Shown here piece by piece: positions 29,188 through 36,604 of a DNA stretch of 64,000 nucleotides. Below the pieces are notes generated by a model. The model was not told the origin of the DNA. It made no database searches and saw only the letters and a program-made list of their open reading frames with translations. Origin of the DNA: Gemmatimonadota bacterium (GTDB lineage: Bacteria; Gemmatimonadota; Gemmatimonadetes; Gemmatimonadales; Gemmatimonadaceae); NCBI GenBank assembly GCA_016182795.1, contig JACPFW010000018.1, positions 1 to 64,000 of the forward strand, written 5' to 3'. The position numbers and the translations under genes are program-made. Each line of letters opens with the position of its first letter. The first letter of the stretch is position 1.

Positions 29188-30005
29188 CGGAATCCGTCCT
29201 CGTAGAGATCGGCGATCTTGCGCAGCGTCGTCGTGAAATCGCCGGTGCGGTCGGCCACGGCCAGCGCGCCAATGAGATCGGCCGTCATGTGCGGCGCGCC
29301 GGAGAAGGTCTCATGCAATCCTCCGGCCGCCAGTTGGTGCTCATCCATGCCATTCACGAAGGCCGTTAAGTTCGGATCGTTGGCCGCCTCGGCGGCCAGC
29401 CGGATCGCGCGCGGCAGGGGCAGGCCGGCCTCGACGCCGGTGGCGAGCGCGCGGGCGAACCGCGCCCGCACGAGCGGCGGGCGCTTGCCGTAGCGCTCCG
29501 CGGCGGCAATGAGGAACGAGCCGCCGGCAGTGACCCACGCGATGCACCCCGTGGTGACGAAGCCGATGTACGCCGCCGTCTGCCCAAAGTAGAGCAGCGG
29601 GAACGGCGCGATGAAGACCATGCAAATGGCCGTGAACATCGGATACGCCATCTGCTTCTTGATCCAGAGAATCAGGCGGTGCTTCGACTGATAGAACCGG
29701 GCCAGCAACTGCAGGGCTTCCTCAAAGGTGCCCGTCTCCTCGCCAAGCACGAGGAGCGCGCGCTCCATCGGCTCAAAGCGCTTGCCGCCGGTGCGCACCA
29801 GGTACGTGACGCGCTGGCCGCGGCGCGCTCCGTCGAGCAGCCAGTCGCGCATCTCCTCCACGTGCGGCGCCCCGCGGGGGCCGATGGTGCGGAGGGCGAA
29901 CTCGTTGGTGAGCCCCGCGTGCACCGCGGCGCGCCACATGCGATAGAACTCCTCGCGGTGGCGGCCGTCGTCGAGAGCGCGATAGGCGGAGAGGAAGCTT
30001 GGCAC
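29184..30005 (-). CDS. Orphan type II secretion system F-domain (GspF/PilC-like) protein
   Basis: A 273-residue protein with a compact T2SSF arrangement: a helical cytoplasmic domain with LLVLGEETGTFEEALQLLA, two hydrophobic helices (about 120-140 and 147-170) and a second cytoplasmic domain with ATGVEAGLPLPRAIRLA. Canonical GspF/PilC proteins are about 400 residues with three helices and work with a secretion ATPase; no other secretion or pilus gene is nearby. GTG at 30005 is the likely start, as the longer frame reads through the purine-rich repeat. Translationally coupled to the MFS transporter downstream. It may be a relic or an accessory membrane scaffold. Confidence 0.75.
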   Translation of the reverse strand: MPSFLSAYRALDDGRHREEFYRMWRAAVHAGLTNEFALRTIGPRGAPHVEEMRDWLLDGARRGQRVTYLVRTGGKRFEPMERALLVLGEETGTFEEALQLLARFYQSKHRLILWIKKQMAYPMFTAICMVFIAPFPLLYFGQTAAYIGFVTTGCIAWVTAGGSFLIAAAERYGKRPPLVRARFARALATGVEAGLPLPRAIRLAAEAANDPNLTAFVNGMDEHQLAAGGLHETFSGAPHMTADLIGALAVADRTGDFTTTLRKIADLYEDGFR

Positions 30006-30170
30006 GGAGGGAAGATAGTGAGAGGTGGAACGGGGAGGGGGTAGGGGCGAAGGAACGGGGATTGAGAGGTGGAACGAGGAGGGGAGGATACCGTACATTC
30101 TCTCGCGCAGTCCCTCTCCTCGTTCCTGCCCCCCTCGCCCCTCCCTTAGCCCCTACCCCCTCCCCGTTCC
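30005..30170. repeat. Purine-rich repeat cluster with 22-bp inverted repeat
   Basis: The spacer between the divergent GspF-like and AAA+ genes contains GAGAGGTGGAACG twice (around 30021 and 30065). An exact 22-bp inverted pair, GGAACGGGGAGGGGGTAGGG plus GC, lies at 30027-30048 and 30149-30170. A nested inverted pair, GGAACGAGGAG, lies at 30071-30081 and 30116-30126. The whole region is a large imperfect palindrome with strong purine/pyrimidine strand asymmetry. No protein was found in it. Confidence 0.75.
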
Positions 30171-30182
30171 GGAAGTGGTCTA

Positions 30183-31679
30183 ATGCCTCAAGATTCCACC
30201 TTCGACGAACTCGAGCTGCTCATCCGCGCCAAATACGCGCTGATCGTCGTGGATACGGTCGAAGTGGAGCGCGCCGAGCAGGGCCTCGCGCTCACCGCAT
30301 CGCGCCTCAACCTTCTCTATTTCTCATGGAGTCGGTCGCGAGGTCTGCGGCGCGGCGTGATGGCGTCCGATCCGGTGATGACGAGCACGGAGGAGCCGGC
30401 CAAAGCGCTTGCCGCCGCCGTCGAAGAAGGCGCGGGGCTCTTTCACTTCCGCGGGCTCGGCGAGCATCTCGACGACCCGGTTGTGGTGAGCCACGTGGTG
30501 GACGTCGTGCAGCAGTTCAACGCGCGCCGCGGCGCGCTCGTGCTGACGGGGCATAACATCCACCTGCCCGACGCGCTGCGACCGCATGCCACCGTGGTGC
30601 GGCTCTCGGGGGCGACGTTCGACGACTACCGGCAGCTGCTGGAGCGGCTGATTCGCGAGTACTCGTCCAAGATGCCCGTGCGGGTGGAGCTGAGTCGCGA
30701 AGACCGGGTGCGATTCATCAACAACCTGATGGGGCTCACGGTCACGGAGGCGGAGAAGATCATCACGCGGCTGATCGTCGAGGACGGGGCGCTCGACGCG
30801 CGTGACATCGAGCGCGTCAACGCCGCGAAGCGCCAGATCGTCGAGCAGGACGGCCTGCTGGAGTTCTATCCGCACACCGAGGGGCTCGATCAGGTGGCGG
30901 GACTTGGCGGACTCAAGGCGTGGCTGAAGCGCCGACGCTCGGTGGTCACCGATCCGCGGCGCGCCGAGGAGTTCGGGCTCGGGTTCCCCAAGGGCGTGCT
31001 CCTGCTCGGCGTGCCGGGGTGCGGCAAGAGCCTGTGCGCCAAGTCGGTGGCGCACGAGTGGAGCCTGCCGCTGCTCAAGCTCGACCCGTCGAATCTCTAC
31101 GACAAGTTCGTCGGCGAGAGCGAACACAACTTCAAGCGCGCGATGCTCACCGCCGAGCGCCTCGCGCCAATCGTGTTGTGGATTGACGAGTTGGAGAAGG
31201 CATTCGCGTCAGCCAGTGCCGATGCCGACGGCGGCGTGTCACACCGCATCTTCGGCACGTTCCTGAGCTGGTTGCAGGACCGCCGCGGCGATGTCTTTGT
31301 GGTGGCAACGTCCAACGACGTCGCCAAGCTTCCGCCGGAGTTCATTCGCAAGGGGCGGTTCGACGAAATCTTCTTTGTGGACTTGCCGGGTGACGTGGCG
31401 CGGGCCGAGATCCTGCGCATTCACCTGCGCAAGCGCAAACAGGATCCCGACAAGCTCGACCTGCCGGATCTGGTGGCCGCCACGAAGGGGTTCAGCGGCG
31501 CCGAGATTGAGGAGAGCATCGTCAGCGCGATGTACGCGGCGTTCTCCGCCGGCACTGCGGTGGACACCGATGCACTGCTCACCGAGATCGCCGCGACGCG
31601 TCCGTTGTCGAAGACGATGCCGGAGAGGCTGGATGCGCTGCGCCGGTGGGCGTCACATCGAACGGTCGCGGCAGACTAG
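30183..31679 (+). CDS. Ycf46-like AAA+ ATPase
   Basis: A 498-residue ATPase. The N-terminal half (1-230) is an all-alpha/beta domain without a nucleotide site, containing the NNLMGLTVTEAEKIITRLI helix block typical of Ycf46-like proteins. The AAA+ module (about 245-470) has Walker A GVPGCGKS (276-283), Walker B VLWIDELEKAF (Asp335-Glu336), sensor ATSND and an arginine finger in RKGRFDE. Related proteins are distant cousins of FtsH-type ATPases without a protease; roles include carbon-uptake regulation in cyanobacteria. The cellular role here is unknown. The stop codon overlaps that of the convergent lactate permease in CTAG. Confidence 0.85.
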   Translation: MPQDSTFDELELLIRAKYALIVVDTVEVERAEQGLALTASRLNLLYFSWSRSRGLRRGVMASDPVMTSTEEPAKALAAAVEEGAGLFHFRGLGEHLDDPVVVSHVVDVVQQFNARRGALVLTGHNIHLPDALRPHATVVRLSGATFDDYRQLLERLIREYSSKMPVRVELSREDRVRFINNLMGLTVTEAEKIITRLIVEDGALDARDIERVNAAKRQIVEQDGLLEFYPHTEGLDQVAGLGGLKAWLKRRRSVVTDPRRAEEFGLGFPKGVLLLGVPGCGKSLCAKSVAHEWSLPLLKLDPSNLYDKFVGESEHNFKRAMLTAERLAPIVLWIDELEKAFASASADADGGVSHRIFGTFLSWLQDRRGDVFVVATSNDVAKLPPEFIRKGRFDEIFFVDLPGDVARAEILRIHLRKRKQDPDKLDLPDLVAATKGFSGAEIEESIVSAMYAAFSAGTAVDTDALLTEIAATRPLSKTMPERLDALRRWASHRTVAAD

Positions 31680-33271
31680 GCCAGCACCAGCACCCAGAGC
31701 CCGACGAGGCTCGCCAGTACCACGGAGTGCCAGAAGATCCGCCGCAGGATCAGTCCCTCGTGCCCCACGAAGCCAGTGGCGGCGCCGGCGACGACGATGC
31801 TCTGGGCATCGATCATTTTGCCCATCACACCGCCGGCGCTGTTGGCGGCGGCCATCAGCACCGCGCTCACGCCCACCTGCGTGGCGGTCAGCACCTGGAG
31901 TGACCCGAACAGGACATTGCTCGACGTGTCGCTGCCCGTCAGCGCGACGCCCAGCCAGCCGAGCATGGTGCCAAAGAACGGATAGGCGCGCCCGGTGTGC
32001 GCGAACGCGAGTCCAAGAATGGCGTCCAGCCCCGCGTAGCGCATGACGAAGCCGATGCCAAACATCGCGGCGATGGTCAGCAACGGGATGCGCGCGCGTC
32101 GCAGCGCGTCGCCGTAGGCGCTGACGATGCTTCGCCGACCCGCGCGCATGGCGAGCCCCGCCACAATGCCGGCGAGCAGGATGGCCGTGCCGGTGGCCGA
32201 CAGCCAATTGAGGGTGAAAACCGCCGCCTCGGGCTTGGCAACCGCCACCACCGGCGGCGTGCGCTCGACCGCGTTGTGCAGCCACGGCACCTCGATGGTC
32301 GGAGCGGAAATGCCGTTGAGCCCGTTCTTCACCGCCGGCACCCCCCACGCGGTCACGAACACCGCGAGGATGATCCACGGCAGCCACGCCTTCCCCACTT
32401 CGATCTCCCCCTGCCTCTCCCCCTGCACCACACTCTGCCTCTGTCCCTGCACTTCGTCTGAGGGTTTCCAGACGCGGAGGAATGCCCACAGCCCTGCCAT
32501 CGAGCACATCGCCGCGACGATGTCGACGAGCCACGGGCCGTGGTAGGTCGCCATCAAGTACTGCGGAATGGCGAACGCGACGCCGGCGACGAGCAATGCA
32601 GGCCACACAGCGATCGTGCGGCGAAATCCACAGTACGCGGCGATAAGCCAGAATGGCACGATGAGACTGAAGGGCGGCAACAGCGTCCCGACGGCGGCCG
32701 ACAGCGCGTGGACGTCGATGCCCGTGACGCCGCCCAGCGCGATAATCGGCGTGCCGAGCGCGCCGAACGCGACGGGCGCGGTGTTGGCGAGCAGCGAGAG
32801 CACGGCGCTCTCGAGCGGCGCGAACCCGAGTCCCACCAAGAGCGCCGACGTGATGGCCACCGGCGTGCCGAAGCCCGCCGCCCCCTCGAAGAACGCGCCC
32901 AGCGAGAACGCGACGAGCACGAGCTGCAGTCGTCGGTCGGCGGTCACATCGGCGATGTGCTCGCGCAGTGCGTTAAACGCGCCGTGCTCCACGGCCAGCC
33001 GATACAGGAACAGCACGTTGATGAGGATCCACCCAATCGGGAACAGGCCGTAGGCGGCGCCAAGCGCGGCGGCGGCGACCGTCGACGCGGCCGGCATTCC
33101 GGACATCCACACAGCGATGACCATAGCCGACCCCAATCCAAGCAAGGCGGCCCAATGCGCCTGCACCCGCTGCGAGGCGAGGGCGCCGAGAAGCAGAACC
33201 ACGGGAAGCGCGGCGACGATCGTGGAGAGCAGCGCGCTGCCGAGCGGGTTATACGGTTGAGGCCAGGTCAC
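31676..33271 (-). CDS. lctP: L-lactate permease family transporter
   Basis: A 531-residue polytopic protein of the LctP/LldP family, with about 12-14 helices and conserved blocks GAFFEGAAGFGTPVAI, NTAPVAFGALGTPI and LTGSDTSSNVLFGSLQ. It should carry L-lactate or glycolate with protons across the inner membrane. Near residues 270-292 the cytoplasmic loop contains an insertion rich in Gln/Gly/Arg, encoded by a purine-rich repeat (see 32401-32460), which also occurs between queE and queD. No lactate dehydrogenase gene is adjacent. The stop codon overlaps that of the AAA+ gene. Confidence 0.88.
   Translation of the reverse strand: MTWPQPYNPLGSALLSTIVAALPVVLLLGALASQRVQAHWAALLGLGSAMVIAVWMSGMPAASTVAAAALGAAYGLFPIGWILINVLFLYRLAVEHGAFNALREHIADVTADRRLQLVLVAFSLGAFFEGAAGFGTPVAITSALLVGLGFAPLESAVLSLLANTAPVAFGALGTPIIALGGVTGIDVHALSAAVGTLLPPFSLIVPFWLIAAYCGFRRTIAVWPALLVAGVAFAIPQYLMATYHGPWLVDIVAAMCSMAGLWAFLRVWKPSDEVQGQRQSVVQGERQGEIEVGKAWLPWIILAVFVTAWGVPAVKNGLNGISAPTIEVPWLHNAVERTPPVVAVAKPEAAVFTLNWLSATGTAILLAGIVAGLAMRAGRRSIVSAYGDALRRARIPLLTIAAMFGIGFVMRYAGLDAILGLAFAHTGRAYPFFGTMLGWLGVALTGSDTSSNVLFGSLQVLTATQVGVSAVLMAAANSAGGVMGKMIDAQSIVVAGAATGFVGHEGLILRRIFWHSVVLASLVGLWVLVLA
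32401..32460. repeat. GTGTGGTGCAGGGG repeat inside lactate permease (family C)
   Basis: On the minus strand this segment reads as repeated CAGGG(A/G)-AGAGG(C) units around the core GTGTGGTGCAGGGG. It is in frame and encodes QGQRQSVVQGERQGE in a loop. The same core occurs on the + strand at 40559-40597 between queD and queE, with about nine of ten bases matching over some 25 bases. Confidence 0.6.
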
Positions 33272-33444
33272 GGGTGGCGTGGTGGGGAAGGCCCGAAGAT
33301 GCGGCAGTTCGGGCGTGGCCGCTACCGTGGCACGGGCGTGTCGGCGGAGGTATATCTAGGCGCACCCGTGCCTCGATGGCTGACGTTGGATCACGGACGA
33401 TGCCCGTCCGGCGCTCCGCTCACCCCGCACCCGGAACCTCGCCG

Positions 33445-33831
33445 ATGAAGATCCGCCTGCTAGCCGCGCTCGCTCTTGCTCTCGTTCTCCCCGCCGCCGC
33501 TCGCGCACAGGGAGATCCCAAGCCAGCCGCCGTTGACCCTGTGGGCAAGTACTCCGTGCAGGCCGTCGTGCAGGGTCAGGCCGCCGACTTCGACATGGTG
33601 ATCGAGAAGAAGGACGACGGCACATACACGGGGACCCTGTCCAATCCGAACTTTGGCACGTCGGTGGTCTCGTCGCTCAAGGTCGAAGGGCGCACGCTGA
33701 AGCTCGTGCTCGCCACGCCGCAGGGCGTCGAGGCGGTGGCCGAGGTGACCGTCGCCGAGGATGGCGCGCTCGACGGCTCGTGGTCGATGCAGGGGGATGG
33801 GGGGAAGATGACGGGCAAGAAGTTGCCGTAG
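33445..33831 (+). CDS. Small secreted protein of unknown function
   Basis: A 128-residue protein with a clear signal peptide (KIRLLAALALALVLPAAARA) and a beta-rich body of about 100 residues: GKYSVQAVVQG, DFDMVIEKKDDGTYTGTLS, LKVEGRTLKLVLATPQG, DGALDGSWSMQGDGGKMTG. The pattern of short strands with GxY/GTW-like turns recalls small lipid- or ligand-binding barrels, but no family is recognised. The ATG at 33445 fits the signal peptide; a longer frame from 33274 is unlikely. The 12-base repeat element starts soon after its stop codon. The unterminated ABC exporter frame runs antisense through it. Confidence 0.75.
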   Translation: MKIRLLAALALALVLPAAARAQGDPKPAAVDPVGKYSVQAVVQGQAADFDMVIEKKDDGTYTGTLSNPNFGTSVVSSLKVEGRTLKLVLATPQGVEAVAEVTVAEDGALDGSWSMQGDGGKMTGKKLP

Positions 33832-35655
33832 GCAACTTCTTGACAGAGAGACAACAGACAAACAACAGAGAGAAAACAGAGGAGGCCCGGCGCTGGTTGC
33901 GGCCGGGCCTCTGTTGTTTCTCTGTTGTTTCTCTGTTGTTTCTATGAGTTCGCGGTGCGTGCCGCGCTCGACGATCTCCCCGTGCTCGAGGACCAGAATC
34001 TGGTCGGCGCTCTGGATCGTGCTCAGGCGGTGGGCAATCACGAAGGTCGTGCGGCCGCTGCGCAGCGCGCGGAGCCCTTCCTTGATCTGCTGCTCGCTCT
34101 CGCTGTCGAGGCTGGAGGTCGCCTCGTCGAGCAACAGCACGCGGGGGTCGCTGAGAATCGCGCGGGCGATCGCCACGCGCTGCCGCTGGCCGCCCGACAG
34201 CTTGACGCCGCGCTCACCGACCACCGTGTCGTAGCCATCCGGGAACTGGCGCACAAACTCGTCGCAGTGCGCCACGCGGGCGGCGGCGAGCACTTCATCC
34301 TGGGTCGCGCCTGGCTTGGAGAACGCAATGTTGTCGAGCACCGTGCCGTCGAACAGAAAGTTGTCCTGCAGCACGACGCCAAGGTGCGCCCGGTAGTCGC
34401 GTAGGCGGATCGACATCAGGTCGCGCCCGTCCACGAGAATGCGCCCCGACTTGGGTCGGGCGAACGCCATGATCAGCGAAATCAGCGTGCTCTTGCCCGA
34501 ACCGCTCGACCCGACCAGCGCCGTCGTGGTTCCCGCCGGCGCGTGGAACGACACGCCGTTGAGCACCGGGATCCCCTCGCGATACTCAAAGCTGACCTGC
34601 TCGAACGTGATCTCCCCGCGCAGCGCCGGCACGCGGTCGCGCGTCGCGTCGTGCTCGTCCTCAGTCGGCGTATGCATGATCTCGCGAATGCGGTCGAGCC
34701 CGGCAAACGCCTCGGTGATCTGCGTGCCGATGCTTGCGATCTGCACCACGGGGAACGCGACCAGCGCCACCATGAACACGTACATGAACAGATCGCCGAT
34801 CGTCATCTCGCCGCGGATGATCGCGCGGCCGCCAAAGACGATCAGCACCACGTAAATGGCGCCAATGATCACGGTGCTCATCGCGCCGATCGCCGACGTC
34901 CCCGTGATCGTACGCGCGATGTTGCGGAACAGCCGGTGCGCGCCGAGCGTGAACACTTTCTCCTCGCGCTTTTCGGCGGTATAGACCTTCACCACGCGCG
35001 CGCCGCCGAACGCCTGACCGAGGCGGCCGCTGACTTCCGCGCTGATCACACTGCGCTCGCGGAACACCGGGCGCAGCGTCTTGAACGCGTACGCCATCCC
35101 CGCGCCGAAGAGCGCAAGGAAGACGAGCGTCGCCACCGTCATCTGCCAGTTGAGGTAGAACAGCACGCCGAGCGCGACCAGCGCCGTCAGCACACCGCCC
35201 ACGAGCTGGATGATGCCCGTGCCGATGAGATTGCGAATGCCCTCGGCGTCGTTCATCACGCGGTTGATCAACACGCCACTCTGCGTCTCGTCGAAGAACG
35301 CCACCGGCAGCCGCAGCAGCCGCGCATGCACCCGGCGGCGCAGTTCGGTGATCGCCCGCTGTCCGGCCACGCTGATCACCTGCGACAGCGCAAACGACGT
35401 GGCGGCCTGCACCAGCGCCGCGGCGCCGACCGCGAGGGCCAGCGGCCACAGCAGGTCGAACCGCTGCTTGCCGACCACTTCGTCCATCAGCCACTTGGTG
35501 CTCGCCGGGCCCACAAAACCGGCGGCGCGGCTCAACAGCATCAGCGCAAAGCCAACGCTGAGCGTGCGCCGGTGCGCGAGCATCAGGACCTTGGTCTCGG
35601 CCCACGCGGCTTTGTAGTCTGTCTTCTTCTTGTCAGGCAACTTCGGGGCCGTCAT
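33460..35655 (-). CDS. ABC exporter (MsbA/lipid-A-exporter-like half transporter), 3' end altered
   Basis: A half-size exporter: six-helix permease domain (about 30-320) and ATPase domain with Walker A VGSSGSGKST, Q-loop LQDN, signature LSGGQRQRVA, Walker B VLLLDEATS and switch His in IAHRLST. The family part ends near GEIVERGTHREL (about base 33945). Instead of the usual last 20 or so residues and a stop codon, the frame enters the 12-base repeat (TTEKQQRNN) and stays open to 33460, antisense to the small secreted gene. TAG is present at the repeat edge in another frame, so an upstream indel is likely. ATG at 35655 overlaps the GDPD stop codon (ATGA). Function is probably intact, as the catalytic parts are complete. 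Confidence 0.85.
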   Translation of the reverse strand: MTAPKLPDKKKTDYKAAWAETKVLMLAHRRTLSVGFALMLLSRAAGFVGPASTKWLMDEVVGKQRFDLLWPLALAVGAAALVQAATSFALSQVISVAGQRAITELRRRVHARLLRLPVAFFDETQSGVLINRVMNDAEGIRNLIGTGIIQLVGGVLTALVALGVLFYLNWQMTVATLVFLALFGAGMAYAFKTLRPVFRERSVISAEVSGRLGQAFGGARVVKVYTAEKREEKVFTLGAHRLFRNIARTITGTSAIGAMSTVIIGAIYVVLIVFGGRAIIRGEMTIGDLFMYVFMVALVAFPVVQIASIGTQITEAFAGLDRIREIMHTPTEDEHDATRDRVPALRGEITFEQVSFEYREGIPVLNGVSFHAPAGTTTALVGSSGSGKSTLISLIMAFARPKSGRILVDGRDLMSIRLRDYRAHLGVVLQDNFLFDGTVLDNIAFSKPGATQDEVLAAARVAHCDEFVRQFPDGYDTVVGERGVKLSGGQRQRVAIARAILSDPRVLLLDEATSSLDSESEQQIKEGLRALRSGRTTFVIAHRLSTIQSADQILVLEHGEIVERGTHRELIETTEKQQRNNRGPAATSAGPPLFSLCCLSVVSLSRSCLRQLLARHLPPIPLHRPRAVERAILGDGHLGHRLDALRRGEHELQRAPFDLERRDHRRAKVRIGQGPRVCAVVLLLDHHVEVGGLTLHDGLHGVLAHRVNGGWLGISLCASGGGENESKSERG
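33843..33944. repeat. 12-base tandem repeat element, copy 1 (convergent genes)
   Basis: Left arm 33844-33882 carries ACAACAGA-type units. A GC hairpin follows (GGCCCGG 33884-33890 with CCGGGCC 33903-33909). The right arm 33910-33944 carries the complementary TTTCTCTGTTGT units. The whole forms a long imperfect hairpin between the small secreted gene and the ABC exporter gene. The right end contains TAG (minus strand, 33944-33942), out of frame with the ABC gene. Confidence 0.8.
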
Positions 35656-36458
35656 CGTGACTCCGCGCGGGAGATGACCCCGGAGGCGCGCCCCAACAGC
35701 GCGAGCATCGGCCCCGGATCGTCGGAAAGTATCGCGTTGACCCCGCCATCCCAAAGTCGCCGGGCCATGGCCGGGTCATTGATGGTCCAGCAGTGCGTGG
35801 GAATCCCGTGTTCGTGCAGCATCCGGGCGAATCGCCGCACCGGGACGGGCAGGAGTTTCCAGGCGGGCGGAACGCTGCACGCCTGGTACGGCACCGCTCC
35901 GGCAGGAAGCCCGAACAGCGCCCGCCAGAAGAGCCGCGTGATGTCGGGCTTCGAGGCGGTGACGTGGAAGCCGCGTCCGGCCAACTGCGCATGCGCGGCG
36001 TCGCTGAAGCTGCCAATCAGCACCCGGTCCGTTGCCCCGTGCCGCGCTAGGGCGTGGAGCGTCGGCTCGGTGGCCTCCGGCGCCTTGATCTCGAGAATGC
36101 ATGGAACGCCGGGGAAGGACTCCAGCACCTCGTCGAGCGTCGGGATGCGCACCCCGGTGGCGCGGTAGGGAAAGGTGCGCCCCCCGTCGCGGGTGAAGCG
36201 GGAGCCGGCGTCCAGCGCGCGCAGTGCTGCCGCTGAATGCTCAACCACCAGGCCGTGGCCATCGGTCGTGCGCTCCAGCGTCGGGTCGTGGATGACCACG
36301 GGCACACCGTCCGCGCTGAGCCGTACGTCGAACTCAACGCCATCCGCCCCGAGCGCCAACCCCTGCCGCAGGGACTCGAGGGTGTCCTCAGGCGCGTGCT
36401 CCGAGTTGCCGCGGTGGGCGATGACCAGGCGTGCGGAGGGATCAAGCAGCGGAAACAT
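35652..36458 (-). CDS. Glycerophosphodiester phosphodiesterase
   Basis: A 268-residue TIM-barrel enzyme that hydrolyses glycerophosphodiesters to glycerol-3-phosphate and an alcohol. Conserved parts: AHRGNSEHAPEDT (His15-Arg16; the usual APENT is APEDT), VEFDVRLSADGVPVVIHD with the Glu/Asp metal ligands and catalytic His, LEIKAP, and ILSDDPGPM near the end. There is no signal peptide, so it is the cytoplasmic UgpQ-like type. ATG at 36458 is used; the frame is open upstream into the TonB receptor only because that receptor is frameshifted. Translationally coupled to the ABC exporter downstream. Confidence 0.9.
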   Translation of the reverse strand: MFPLLDPSARLVIAHRGNSEHAPEDTLESLRQGLALGADGVEFDVRLSADGVPVVIHDPTLERTTDGHGLVVEHSAAALRALDAGSRFTRDGGRTFPYRATGVRIPTLDEVLESFPGVPCILEIKAPEATEPTLHALARHGATDRVLIGSFSDAAHAQLAGRGFHVTASKPDITRLFWRALFGLPAGAVPYQACSVPPAWKLLPVPVRRFARMLHEHGIPTHCWTINDPAMARRLWDGGVNAILSDDPGPMLALLGRASGVISRAESR

Positions 36459-36513
36459 GTCCGAAATGTAAGGGGGCAGGGGCGGGTGCAGCGTGCCAGA
36501 AGTGGCAGTGGTG

Positions 36514-36604
36514 GGAAAACAGAAGCGGCGGAGCATCTCTGCCCCGCCGCCCTGTTGTTTCTCTGTTGCCCTTCTGTTGTTTCTCTGTTGTCTCTCTGCT
36601 GTTA
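36514..36604. repeat. 12-base tandem repeat element, copy 2 (tandem genes)
   Basis: On the minus strand the repeat starts right at the receptor's TAA (36604-36602) as CAGCAGAGAGACAACAGAGA and continues with AAACAACAG units. A hairpin follows (GCGGCGG 36525-36531 with CCGCCGC 36544-36550) and then the T-rich tail TTCTGTTTTC. In this tandem-gene context there is one repeat arm, a hairpin and a T-tract, the form of an intrinsic terminator. Confidence 0.75.

Noticed and set aside
33274-33444. Upstream extension of the small secreted protein gene
   Set aside because: The extra 57 codons are Arg/Trp-rich and would bury the signal peptide that begins at 33445.
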